Shown here in pieces: positions 9,421-17,660 of a stretch of 64,000 nt of DNA (positions are counted from its first letter, which is position 1; the number at the start of each line of letters is the position of its first letter). The stretch covers positions 1 to 64,000 of the forward strand of contig CAISJD010000198.1 in the NCBI GenBank assembly GCA_903885605.1, given 5' to 3'. This stretch comes from an uncultured Chthonomonas sp. Its GTDB lineage: Bacteria; Armatimonadota; Chthonomonadetes; Chthonomonadales; CAJBBX01. A program made the position numbers and the translations under genes. The notes under the pieces were generated by a model. That model did no database searches, was not told the origin of the DNA, and saw nothing but the letters and a program-made list of their open reading frames with translations.

Positions 9421-10458
9421 ATGGCCGATGCCACAGACCATTACAGCACACATCCCGCACGGCACTGGTGCGTCGTTGAGGCAGGGCGAGTGCAATGCAA
9501 GCTCTGTCCGCGGGGATGCGTCCTGGGCGATGACCAGGTCGGCGCCTGCCGGAACCGGCGCAATGTGGCCGGCCGCCTGATGGCCGAGACCTATGGGCGC
9601 ACCAGCGGCGTCGCCGTCGATCCCATGGAGAAGAAGCCGCTCTACCACTTCCTGCCCGGCTCCTCGGTCCTCTCGTTCGGCGGCATCGGCTGCAACCTCA
9701 CCTGCGGCTTCTGCCAGAACTGGCATTTGAGCGCCGAGGGAACGCCGCGCGACCTGGGTGACGAGACATCGCCCGCCGCGGTGGTTCGAGCCGCCCGCAG
9801 GTACGGATGCGCAGCGGTGGCTTTCACCTACAACGAGCCCACGGTAAGCCTCGAGTACGTTATCGACGTGGCCGATGCCTGCCGTGCGGCGGGCATCCGC
9901 ACCGTGGTAGTCTCCAACGGATACATCACACGTCAGGCGGCAGAGGAGCTCTACCCCCGCATCGACGCGGCCAACATCGACCTGAAGGCCTTCAGGCCTG
10001 CGTTCTACGCCGCGTGCGGGGGCAAGCTGGACCCCGTGCTGGATACACTGCAACTCATTCGCCATTCGATGGATACGTGGCTAGAAATAACGACGCTCGT
10101 AATCCCCGGCCACAACGACAGTGACGCCGAACTGCGGGCGTCGGCCGCTTGGGTTACGCAGCGGCTGGGCCCGGATGTTCCGCTCCACTTCTCGGCATTC
10201 CATCCGGCGCACCGCTTCATGGACACTCCGCCCACGCCGGACAGCACGCTGCTTCGCGCCAGGCGCCTGGCGATGGAGGCCGGCGTCCGACACGTCTACC
10301 TCGGCAACACGCGCCTCACGGAGGGCGCCGATACGCACTGCGCGGGTTGCGGCGCACTGGAGATACGCCGACGCGGCTACCAGACTGACGCGTCAGGCCT
10401 TTGCCGCGGCCGGTGCAGCTCCTGCGGCGCGGCCTGCCCGGGCATCTTTGAGGCGTGA
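9421..10458 (+). CDS. amrS: AmmeMemoRadiSam system radical SAM enzyme
   Basis: The protein has the radical SAM cluster motif CNLTCGFCQN (Cys91, Cys95, Cys98) that binds the 4Fe-4S cluster and S-adenosylmethionine. FTYNEPT and the SNGYI segment are typical of this PflA-like subgroup. The N-terminus adds CKLCPRGC and CRNR cysteines, and the C-terminal ~50 residues add four CxxC-type pairs (CAGCG, CRGRCSSCGAAC), probably a zinc ribbon or auxiliary metal site. Length (345) and order fit the AmrS family, whose substrate is unknown. It is divergent from the MEMO-like gene and very likely works with it. The start ATG lacks a clear Shine-Dalgarno; GGAG lies about 15 bases upstream. Confidence 0.94.
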   Translation: MADATDHYSTHPARHWCVVEAGRVQCKLCPRGCVLGDDQVGACRNRRNVAGRLMAETYGRTSGVAVDPMEKKPLYHFLPGSSVLSFGGIGCNLTCGFCQNWHLSAEGTPRDLGDETSPAAVVRAARRYGCAAVAFTYNEPTVSLEYVIDVADACRAAGIRTVVVSNGYITRQAAEELYPRIDAANIDLKAFRPAFYAACGGKLDPVLDTLQLIRHSMDTWLEITTLVIPGHNDSDAELRASAAWVTQRLGPDVPLHFSAFHPAHRFMDTPPTPDSTLLRARRLAMEAGVRHVYLGNTRLTEGADTHCAGCGALEIRRRGYQTDASGLCRGRCSSCGAACPGIFEA

Positions 10459-10547
10459 CGGCGGCACAGGCAGGAAACGAGCCTATCCGCGCCTAACCTA
10501 GGCACGAACGTCCGGCGTCGTGAGCCCGGCCGTCACGGAGCGAGGCC

Positions 10548-11231
10548 ATGGTACGGGAGGGCATCCCGATCTTCCCACTGAGTACGGTGCTGTTCCCGCG
10601 CATGGCGCTACCCCTGCGCGTGTTTGAGCCGCGCTACCTCGCCATGGTCGCCCGATGCATCCGAGAGCGCACCGGCTTCGGCGTAGCCCTGATCCGCGAG
10701 GGCGAGGAGGTCGGCGGAGGCGCCGTGCCGGAGGTGATCGGCACCATGGCGCGGATCCGGGCCGTGCAGCACGACGACGAGGGCGACGCCCTTACGCTGC
10801 TGGCCATGGGCACCGAAAGGTACCGCCTGCTCGACTACACGACCGGTCCTGACGACTACCTCATAGGCACCACGAGCCTCTACCGGGACACGCCCCAGGA
10901 CACCGATGTCGTCGGACCCCTGGCCTCAGATGCGCGCCGGCTGTTCGGGCACTACTTCGCGTCGCTGGTCTCGCGCGCCGGCATCGACCTGCCGGAGTAC
11001 GACCTGCCGCACAACCCCAGCGACCTCTCCTTCGTTATCGCCGCAGTCATACAGCAGGAGGCCGCACGCAGGCAGGCGATGCTCGAGGCCCGCGACACCG
11101 CCCAGCGGCTGGCACAGGAGATTGAGATGCTGCAGGACAGCATCGAACGCTTGAATGCCATGCCGGAGGCCTCTGAGCAGATCCTCCGCTACGACACCCG
11201 CCACGCTCGCGAACTCACCAGCCGCAACTAG
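10548..11231 (+). CDS. LON substrate-binding domain protein (stand-alone)
   Basis: The protein consists of the N-terminal domain of Lon protease without its AAA+ or protease parts. The opening IPIFPLSTVLFPRMALPLRVFEPRY is diagnostic, followed by a GVALIREGEE strand and IGTMARI. The last ~60 residues are a helical bundle or coiled coil (IQQEAARRQAMLEARDTAQR region). Such proteins may bind unfolded or specific substrates; no catalytic activity is expected. The ATG follows GAGCGAGGCC. It sits between amrS and dxs, and dxs has its own promoter, so the gene is likely monocistronic. Confidence 0.9.
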   Translation: MVREGIPIFPLSTVLFPRMALPLRVFEPRYLAMVARCIRERTGFGVALIREGEEVGGGAVPEVIGTMARIRAVQHDDEGDALTLLAMGTERYRLLDYTTGPDDYLIGTTSLYRDTPQDTDVVGPLASDARRLFGHYFASLVSRAGIDLPEYDLPHNPSDLSFVIAAVIQQEAARRQAMLEARDTAQRLAQEIEMLQDSIERLNAMPEASEQILRYDTRHARELTSRN

Positions 11232-11252
11232 GCCACGCCCGCCTGCGTACTT

Positions 11253-11281
11253 TTGACAGGCTAGACGCCACAAGGTAAACT
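11253..11281 (+). promoter_or_regulatory. Near-consensus promoter of dxs
   Basis: A perfect -35 box TTGACA (11253-11258) is followed after exactly 17 bases by TAAACT (11276-11281), five of six matches to the -10 consensus. The -10 box ends 70 bases before the dxs start. It is the best sigma-70-type promoter I can see in the window. Confidence 0.8.
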
Positions 11282-11351
11282 CCCGACCACCGCGACGCGC
11301 CGATATACCATTCCGCCGCCGCTACTATGTGCGCAGCAAGGACCTCCACGC

Positions 11352-13256
11352 ATGCCGAAGCTGCTGGACAGCATTTCCGGCCCAGACGATCTCAAGCGCC
11401 TCGGCGGCGACGAGTTGAAGCAGGTAGCCGAGGAACTGCGCCAGGCGATCGTCGACAACCTATCCAGAACCGGCGGGCACTTCGCGTCGAACCTGGGCGC
11501 AGTGGACCTCATCGTAGCCCTCCACGCCGTCTACAATGTGCCGCACGACAAGATCGTCTTCGACGTAGGGCACCAGTGCTACGCCCATAAGATGCTCACA
11601 GGCCGCCTGGCCGACTTCCCCTCACTGCGGCAGTACGGCGGCATCAGCGGCTTCCTGCGGCGCGATGAGAGCCCCTATGACGTCTACGGGGCGGGCCACG
11701 CCAGCACATCGATCTCGGCCGCCTACGGGTTCGCCGTGGCCCGAGACGTCGTCGGCGGCGATGAGAGCGTCGTGGCAGTGATCGGCGACGCAGGCCTTAC
11801 CGGCGGGTTGGCCTGGGAGGGCCTTAACAACGCCGGGCACAGCGGGCGCGGCATCACGGTAGTCCTCAACGACAACGCCATGTCCATCGCGGCCAACGTG
11901 GGCGCGCTCTCACGGTACCTCGCCAAGTTGCGCACTACGCCCTGGTACCAGGGCCTTGAGCGGAAGACGAAGGATGTCCTCATGCGGCTCCCCGCGGGCG
12001 AGATGGCCTCGCGGGCCGCGGGCGGACTGCTGAAGCACGGCGTCACAAACCTCGTGGCGCCCCGGCAAACAGGCGTGGTGTTCGAGATGATGGGCTTCCA
12101 GTACATCGGTCCGCTGGACGGCCACGACCTGCCGCTACTCAAGGATGTCTTCAGCCAGGTCCGCCGCATGAAGGGGCCGGTCCTGGTCCACCTGATAACC
12201 ACCAAGGGCCGCGGCTACACGCCCGCCGAGGACGACGCGCGGCGGTACCACGCGGTGACCCCCTTCGAGCCATCCGTCGGCCTGCCCGAGAGCGGCGGTG
12301 CAGGCGCGACCTACACTTCGGTCTTCGGCGACACGCTGGTTGAGATCGCGGCAGCCGATTCGGCCGTCGTCGGCATCACCGCCGCCATGCCGGACGGAAC
12401 CGGGCTGACGCGGCTCAGCGACCGTTTTCCGGCCCGATGCTTCGACGTGGGCATCGCCGAGGGCCACGCGGTCTGCTTCGCCGCGGGCATGGCCGCCCGG
12501 GGCTGCAAGCCCGTGGTGGCCATCTACAGCACATTCCTCCAGCGTTCCTTCGATATGATCGCCCACGATGTCTCACTGCAGAAGCTGCCTGTGATCTTCG
12601 CCCTCGACCGCGCCGGACTGGTTGGCGAGGACGGCGGCACCCACCACGGCGTGTTCGACCTGACCTACCTGCGGTGCATCCCGGACATGGTGGTCATGGC
12701 GCCCAAGGACGGCGACGAGCTCAAGGCCATGCTCTGGTTCGCCCATGCCCACGTCAGCGGACCCAGCGCCTCGGCCATTGCCGTCCGGTATCCGCGCGGC
12801 TCGGCGACGGGCATCGACTGGGGCAAGCCGGAACATCCCATCGAACTGGGCAAGGCTGAGGAGTTGCTGGCGGGCGGTGACGTGACGTTCGTGGCGATCG
12901 GAAGCATGGTGCGCCCCTGCTTCGAGGCCGCCACAGCGCTCAGGGCCGAGGGCATCTCGGCCGGACTGCTCAATGCGCGCTTTGCCAAGCCGCTGGATGA
13001 GGAGGCCGTCGTCGCCGCGGCGCAGCGCACCGGCAGGCTGGCGCTGGTGGAGGAGAATGCACGGACCGGCGGGTTCGGCTCCGCGGTCCTTCAGCTGCTG
13101 GCAGAGCGGGGCCTGACCTCGGTGCGGACCCGACACGTGGGGCTTCCCGACCACTTCGTGGAGCATGGCAGCCAGAGCGTCCTGCGCGCCGAGTGCGGCC
13201 TGACGGCCGAGGCCCTGATCAAGGTAGGAAGGGAGCTGGCGGCCCGCCAGGGCTGA
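11352..13256 (+). CDS. dxs: 1-Deoxy-D-xylulose-5-phosphate synthase
   Basis: Dxs condenses pyruvate and glyceraldehyde-3-phosphate with thiamine diphosphate, the entry step of the MEP isoprenoid route in the cytosol. The 634-residue length is normal. Family motifs are FDVGHQCYAHKMLTGR, GAGHASTSISAAYG, the TPP-binding GDAGLTGG...LNDNAMSIAANVG, LVHLITTKGRGY, FDVGIAEGHAV and DRAGLVGEDGGTHHGVFD. The usual GDGALTGG reads GDAGLTGG here, a small variation of the TPP motif. An AAGGA lies nine bases before the ATG. A near-consensus promoter lies upstream, and ispDF and ispA elsewhere in the window belong to the same route. Confidence 0.97.
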   Translation: MPKLLDSISGPDDLKRLGGDELKQVAEELRQAIVDNLSRTGGHFASNLGAVDLIVALHAVYNVPHDKIVFDVGHQCYAHKMLTGRLADFPSLRQYGGISGFLRRDESPYDVYGAGHASTSISAAYGFAVARDVVGGDESVVAVIGDAGLTGGLAWEGLNNAGHSGRGITVVLNDNAMSIAANVGALSRYLAKLRTTPWYQGLERKTKDVLMRLPAGEMASRAAGGLLKHGVTNLVAPRQTGVVFEMMGFQYIGPLDGHDLPLLKDVFSQVRRMKGPVLVHLITTKGRGYTPAEDDARRYHAVTPFEPSVGLPESGGAGATYTSVFGDTLVEIAAADSAVVGITAAMPDGTGLTRLSDRFPARCFDVGIAEGHAVCFAAGMAARGCKPVVAIYSTFLQRSFDMIAHDVSLQKLPVIFALDRAGLVGEDGGTHHGVFDLTYLRCIPDMVVMAPKDGDELKAMLWFAHAHVSGPSASAIAVRYPRGSATGIDWGKPEHPIELGKAEELLAGGDVTFVAIGSMVRPCFEAATALRAEGISAGLLNARFAKPLDEEAVVAAAQRTGRLALVEENARTGGFGSAVLQLLAERGLTSVRTRHVGLPDHFVEHGSQSVLRAECGLTAEALIKVGRELAARQG

Positions 13257-13264
13257 CGGGCCGC
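13239..13264. terminator. Possible hairpin between convergent dxs and the DUF4432 gene
   Basis: GCGGCCCG and CGGGCCGC form a perfect 8-base stem around a 10-base loop, overlapping the dxs stop codon. There is no U run, and a competing stem CTGGCGG/CCGCCAG exists. It could end dxs transcription, but the signal is weak. Confidence 0.4.
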
Positions 13265-13282
13265 ACGTCCGCTGCTGTTCGA

Positions 13283-14308
13283 CTAGACCTCGAGCACGCT
13301 CACGGCGAGCGAGAGGCTGCGGGATTCGCCCGGCTCCAGCATGGGCACCCGGCCCGCAGCGCGCTCGGCAGGCCGGCCGCTGACGAAGGCCGTGCCGGGC
13401 TCCACGCCCACGGTGTAGGCGCCCTGGCCCATCTGCTTCCACTCCGTCAGGCAGGGCAGCGCCGCCTGCGGGTACGAGATCGCCACACCGAGGCCCTGCG
13501 GGTTCACCAGCCGCGCCTCCACCATGCCGGCCGCATCCGGCTCGGGCTGGTGGTAGTAGACCTTCTCACGGAAGCCCGGCGTGGGCGCCTCAAAGGTCGA
13601 CCAACGGTCGAAGCCGTCAGCAGCCTCGGCATCGCGGGGCTCCACGGAACCGGCCGGCAGTTCCAAGCGCGAGCCCGGCTGCACCACCGGGAAACCCCAG
13701 TTCATGTGGTAGAGGAGCATCAGCGGAGCCGGCTGGAAGCCGATATTGGTGACCTGGTCCTCGATGTGGATCGCGGGCTCACCCAGGCGGCACCAGATGC
13801 GGCGCTCCATCTCCAGGCAGTCGCCGAACAGCACCGCCTCGCGCACCTTGCCGGAGACCGACACGATGTACTCGTCGCCCACCCAGCGGGCGTCGCAGCG
13901 AACCGAGGCGGCCGGCAACGAGCTGGCGCGGCCGTGCAGACCCAAGTCGGCATCGCCGTCGCGCACCGGCGGACCCATGTAGGTGTACCCGCAGGTTGTG
14001 AGCAGACCGCCGGGAAAGGTCCGTAGCCAGCCGAGGCCCGCAGGCTCAAAGTAGGCCGGATGGCGGTCGCCCATGGGCGACCGCCACGCCAGCGACATGC
14101 CGCAGAAGCGCGCCGCAGAGATGTCCAGGCCGCGGCTGGGCAGCACGGTGAACTCCAGCCCGGAGCTGTTGTGGAAGTCCACCGCCGAGACGCCGTCGTC
14201 GGCGCCGTCGGTCAGCCGCACGGGCCGGGCCGCGGCCAATTGCGACATATCGCCCACCATCTCGCGGAGCGACTTGCGACCGTAGGCGTTGGGGTTCCAG
14301 CGGGTCAT
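13283..14308 (-). CDS. DUF4432 family aldose-1-epimerase-like protein
   Basis: The protein resembles galactose-mutarotase-fold (aldose 1-epimerase) proteins of the DUF4432 group. Marks are the N-terminal LPSRGLDISAARFCGMSLAW, GGLLTTCGYTYMGPP, LGLHGRASSLPA, the IEDQVTNIGFQPAPLMLLYHMNWGFP block and a late WKQMGQGAYTVGVEPGT. The conserved histidine in LHGR and the glutamate in VGVEPGT are in the places used for ring opening by mutarotases, so a sugar isomerisation role is plausible; the substrate is unknown. GGGAGGT stands six bases before the ATG. It lies four bases downstream of the pyrophosphorylase gene and is almost certainly in one operon with it. Confidence 0.88.
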   Translation of the reverse strand: MTRWNPNAYGRKSLREMVGDMSQLAAARPVRLTDGADDGVSAVDFHNSSGLEFTVLPSRGLDISAARFCGMSLAWRSPMGDRHPAYFEPAGLGWLRTFPGGLLTTCGYTYMGPPVRDGDADLGLHGRASSLPAASVRCDARWVGDEYIVSVSGKVREAVLFGDCLEMERRIWCRLGEPAIHIEDQVTNIGFQPAPLMLLYHMNWGFPVVQPGSRLELPAGSVEPRDAEAADGFDRWSTFEAPTPGFREKVYYHQPEPDAAGMVEARLVNPQGLGVAISYPQAALPCLTEWKQMGQGAYTVGVEPGTAFVSGRPAERAAGRVPMLEPGESRSLSLAVSVLEV

Positions 14309-14312
14309 GTGG

Positions 14313-15359
14313 CTACCTCCCTGCAGGACGCTGGGGGCTGACGATCAGGCCGTCGAAGACCGCCACGTTGGTTCGGACGTGGCAGTTGCTGCCCACCACG
14401 CACCGCTCCAACCATGTGCCTTCGAGCACCACGGCGCCGTCCCAGAGGATGGACTCCTTCACCACGGCGCCGCTCTCAACCTCGCATCCCTGCCCGATGA
14501 TGGTGTTCTCCAGCACGCGGGCTCCGGGACCAATCTTGCAGTTGTCGCCGATGACCACAGGGTAGCCGATCTCAGCCGTCGGGTCGATCTCAACGTTGTC
14601 GCCGATCCAGACGAACTTGCGCTGCTGCGGCACCGGGAACTTGATGCGCACGCGGTCGGCAAGCGCGTCCAGGTGGGCGCTCCGGTAGGCGGCCAGGTCG
14701 CCTACGTCGCGCCAGTAGGAGGCCGTCAGGTGACCGTAGACGGGCCTCTGCTGCTGCAGGAGGAGCGGGAACAGGGTGCGGCCGAGGAGGTAGAAGGTGC
14801 CCCTGGGGATCAGGTCAAATACCTCGGGCTCGAACACGTAGAAGCCGGTGTTGGCCATATTGGAGAAGATGACCTCGCCCTTGGGCTTCTCAAGGAACCG
14901 GGTGACGCGCCCCTCCTCGTTCAGCAGCACGATGCCGTACTGCGACGGATCGTCCACCAGGCTCAGGCCGATCGTGGCCAGGGCCTTCTTATCCTTGTGC
15001 GCCTTCAACAGGCGACCGATATCCATGTCGGAGAGGTCATCGCCGCCCACCACGATGAAGGTGTCGTCCTTCAGGATATCCTCGGCGCGCTTCACGCTGC
15101 CGGCGTCGCCCCAGAGCTGGTCTTCGCGCTGGTAGTGCAGGTTCACGCCAAAGCGGCTGCCGTCGCCGAAGTAGGCCTCTATCTGGTCGCCCAGGTAGTG
15201 GAGGTTAACGACGATATCGACAATGCCGTGGTCGCGGAGCATATAGACGATGTGCTCCATCACGGGCCTGTTTACGATGGGTACGAGGGGCTTAGGCAGG
15301 TTGCGGGTAAGCGGGTCAAGTCGTGAACCCACACCGGCAGCCAGAATCATCGCCTTCAT
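14313..15359 (-). CDS. Sugar-1-phosphate nucleotidyltransferase with left-handed beta-helix tail
   Basis: The enzyme should form NDP-sugars from NTP and sugar-1-phosphate. The N-terminal GT-A domain (about 1-235) has the activating motif LAAGVGSRLDPLTRNLPKPL with Lys23, the metal-binding GGDDLSDMD and FLEKPKG. The C-terminal part (about 245-340) is a hexapeptide-repeat beta helix (VVIGDNCKIGPGARVLENTIIGQGC style). This layout fits mannose-1-phosphate guanylyltransferase/glucose-1-phosphate thymidylyltransferase-like proteins; nucleotide and sugar cannot be assigned by eye. GGGAGGT nine bases before the ATG supports the start. It is followed at four bases by the DUF4432 gene and preceded by a DegT aminotransferase, suggesting a small sugar-nucleotide operon. 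Confidence 0.92.
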   Translation of the reverse strand: MKAMILAAGVGSRLDPLTRNLPKPLVPIVNRPVMEHIVYMLRDHGIVDIVVNLHYLGDQIEAYFGDGSRFGVNLHYQREDQLWGDAGSVKRAEDILKDDTFIVVGGDDLSDMDIGRLLKAHKDKKALATIGLSLVDDPSQYGIVLLNEEGRVTRFLEKPKGEVIFSNMANTGFYVFEPEVFDLIPRGTFYLLGRTLFPLLLQQQRPVYGHLTASYWRDVGDLAAYRSAHLDALADRVRIKFPVPQQRKFVWIGDNVEIDPTAEIGYPVVIGDNCKIGPGARVLENTIIGQGCEVESGAVVKESILWDGAVVLEGTWLERCVVGSNCHVRTNVAVFDGLIVSPQRPAGR

Positions 15360-15418
15360 TGCCGTATAACCTCCCTTGGTTGGAGCCCGCTCGGGCTCAG
15401 CGTATGCGCGCGGCCCGG

Positions 15419-16540
15419 CTAGCCCGTGGCGAACTCGCGGACCGTCTGCGCGGCATAGTGCACCTGTTCGTCGGTCAGGCCCGGGTGGACCGGCAAGGAC
15501 AGGACTTCGGCTGCGGCAAGCTCGGCCCCGGGGAAATCGCCGGCCGCATAGCCCAGCCAGGCGTAGCCAGACTGCGTATGCAGCGGGGCAGGATAGTAGA
15601 TACCCGAATCGATGCCCCGATCCTTGAGGTAGGCCTTGAGTTCATCGCGGCGCGGATGCCTGATCGTGAACTGGTGGTACGTGTGGTAGGCAGCAGCCGT
15701 CTCCGCAGGCAGATGCACTGAGCCGCCCTGCAGGACCTTGCGGTAGGTGGCGGCATGGCGCCGGCGCGACGCCGTCCACTGGTTCAGGTGGCCCAGCTTC
15801 ACGCGGAGGATGGCTGCCTGAATGGCGTCCAGACGGCTGCAATAGCCGATCTGGTCATAGTAGTACCCCCCGCCACTGCCGTGGAACCGCAGCTTGAGCA
15901 GGCGCGCATGGACGTCGCCCGACCGGGTCAGCACCATGCCGCCGTCGCCGCAACCGCCGAGGTTCTTCGTCGGAAAGAAGGAGAGCGTGGCGCAATCGCC
16001 GTACGCGCCCACGGGCTTGTCGTCGTACTTGGAACCGATGGCCTGCGCGGAGTCCCACACGACGGAGCACCCGTTCGCTGAGGCCAGCGCGCCAAGGGCT
16101 GTGCGGTCGGACATCTGGCCGAAGAGGTCAACGGGCATTATGGCGCGGGTCTTCGGGCCGATGGCGCGTGCGACGCTGGCCGGGTCCAGGTTGAAGGTCT
16201 CGGGGTCGATATCTGCGAACACCGGCGTCGCCCCGGCGTGGACGATCGCCTCAATGGTCGCCACGAAAGTGAACGGCGTCGTGACAACCTCGTCGCCCTT
16301 GACCACTCCGCAGGCCAGAAGCGCCAGTAGGAGGGCATCGGTACCGGAGTTCACTCCCACGGCGAACGAGGCTCCGGTGGCTTCGGCCATCTCCTCCTCA
16401 AGGGCCGCGACCTCGGGTCCAAGGATGAAGCTGCCGCTACTGAGGACCCTCTGCACGGCATCATCGATCTCGCCCTTCATGGACTGGTACTGGGACGGGA
16501 GGTCGGCTAGCGGTACTCTCAATGCAATGTCTCCAACCAT
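15419..16540 (-). CDS. DegT/DnrJ/EryC1/StrS-family sugar aminotransferase
   Basis: PLP-dependent enzymes of this family transaminate keto-sugar nucleotides. Visible marks are LADLPSQYQ at the N-terminus, GVNSGTDALLLAL (phosphate-binding turn), VPVDLFGQM-like PVDLFG, the SAQAIGS region and SFFPTKNLGGCGDGGM with the Schiff-base lysine in TKNLG. Two starts compete. ATG 16540 has no Shine-Dalgarno and overlaps a TATAAT-like run. TTG 16522 has GGAG eight bases upstream and would give MRVPLADLPSQYQ, a normal family N-terminus. I list the longer form. The next gene downstream is the nucleotidyltransferase, so amino-sugar synthesis is a reasonable inference. Confidence 0.92.
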   Translation of the reverse strand: MVGDIALRVPLADLPSQYQSMKGEIDDAVQRVLSSGSFILGPEVAALEEEMAEATGASFAVGVNSGTDALLLALLACGVVKGDEVVTTPFTFVATIEAIVHAGATPVFADIDPETFNLDPASVARAIGPKTRAIMPVDLFGQMSDRTALGALASANGCSVVWDSAQAIGSKYDDKPVGAYGDCATLSFFPTKNLGGCGDGGMVLTRSGDVHARLLKLRFHGSGGGYYYDQIGYCSRLDAIQAAILRVKLGHLNQWTASRRRHAATYRKVLQGGSVHLPAETAAAYHTYHQFTIRHPRRDELKAYLKDRGIDSGIYYPAPLHTQSGYAWLGYAAGDFPGAELAAAEVLSLPVHPGLTDEQVHYAAQTVREFATG

Positions 16541-16571
16541 TATAATATGGTGCATCACCGTGCCGGGCCGA

Positions 16572-17660
16572 TCAGCCCGACGTCGCGCCTTCCCTTGACC
16601 CACGGCACCGCAGCGCGCAGCGGACCAGCCAGACGACCGCAGCGACGCCCAGGACCAGCGTCACCGCGAAGGCCGCCGCCCAGCCGTTATCGGCATGGAC
16701 GGGAATACCGGCCGCGTTCACGTGGGGTGCGAGCATGTACTCCCGCACCCGATGACGGGCCATCACCATGCAGCCCACGCCCAGGCCTGTCAGAACCGTC
16801 GCAAGCCACGTCGCTCGCTTCGCGACGGCCAACGCCGCAAGCCCCAGGACAATGCCCAGAGCCAGCACGCCCGTATCGTGTGCTGACGCGCCCATGAACT
16901 GGCGCCCAATGCGTGGGGGCAACGCCAACAGGTACCAGACGCCAGACACCATCAGCAGGCCGGCGCCCACATGGAACCAGTGCATGCCCGTACGGTGTGC
17001 CCAGGCGGCCCAGTCCGCATCCAGCGACCGGAACCGCAGGCCCATGAGGCAGCATGCCAGCCCTGCCACTGCCGGAGCCGCCAGGACAGTATGCAGATAC
17101 CGCGCCGGCAGCATGGGGTCACCCAGGTTCAGGGCGGTGCCGTATGCGCTCGCGGCGTAGATTGGCGCCCACAGCCCGGGCTCAAGCATCAGCGTCATGT
17201 TGTTGGCGAAGACGGCGGCCACCAGCAGTGTCAGCACAGCGCTCAGCCACGCCAGCGCCTGCCCCCGGTCACCGAGCCACGATGGCCGGAGGTAGGCCAG
17301 GTAGAGCCCCAGATAGGCCACGCACAGGGCCGGGATGATGAGCAACCAGCTCCAGGCCATCAGCACAGAGGAGGTGTAGAAGGCCTGGCCGTAGAGCACC
17401 TGAAGGAAGAGCAGCGGCGCCACCCCCAGCGTGATGGTGATGGCCATGGAGGCGGGAAGCAGGGCGCGCATCCGCGAGGCGAAGAGCGCGCCGGAATCTC
17501 CCTGGGGCCGACGACCATAGACCAGCAGCATCAGAAGCCCGCCCACGGTGACGTTGATGGCGAGCAGGTGCAGCGTGAACGTGAGCAGCGAGAGCGCCTT
17601 CAGCAGCGACGCCGCGGCCGGCAGTCCGAGAGGGTCGACCGGAGGTATCACCGTAGGCAT
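16572..17660 (-). CDS. Multi-pass membrane partner of the bd-like oxidase subunit
   Basis: The 362-residue protein is almost wholly hydrophobic, with about nine transmembrane helices. It includes LTFTLHLLAINVTVGG near residue 30, which mirrors the HVFISHFAIGGG block of the gene upstream. The two genes overlap by 13 bases and have similar helix patterns, so the protein is probably the second membrane subunit of a cytochrome-bd-superfamily complex. Candidate haem-ligand histidines are His31, those of the RYLHTV and HRTGMHWFHVG segments, and one in the C-terminal HRVREYMLAPHVN. AAGGGG seven bases before the ATG supports the start. No c-type haem motif is present. Function is inferred mainly from the pairing. 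Confidence 0.75.
   Translation of the reverse strand: MPTVIPPVDPLGLPAAASLLKALSLLTFTLHLLAINVTVGGLLMLLVYGRRPQGDSGALFASRMRALLPASMAITITLGVAPLLFLQVLYGQAFYTSSVLMAWSWLLIIPALCVAYLGLYLAYLRPSWLGDRGQALAWLSAVLTLLVAAVFANNMTLMLEPGLWAPIYAASAYGTALNLGDPMLPARYLHTVLAAPAVAGLACCLMGLRFRSLDADWAAWAHRTGMHWFHVGAGLLMVSGVWYLLALPPRIGRQFMGASAHDTGVLALGIVLGLAALAVAKRATWLATVLTGLGVGCMVMARHRVREYMLAPHVNAAGIPVHADNGWAAAFAVTLVLGVAAVVWLVRCALRCRGSREGATSG

Noticed and set aside
11282-11351. A thiamine-type riboswitch before dxs
   Set aside because: The 70-base leader is too short and I could not find the conserved TPP-riboswitch cores.
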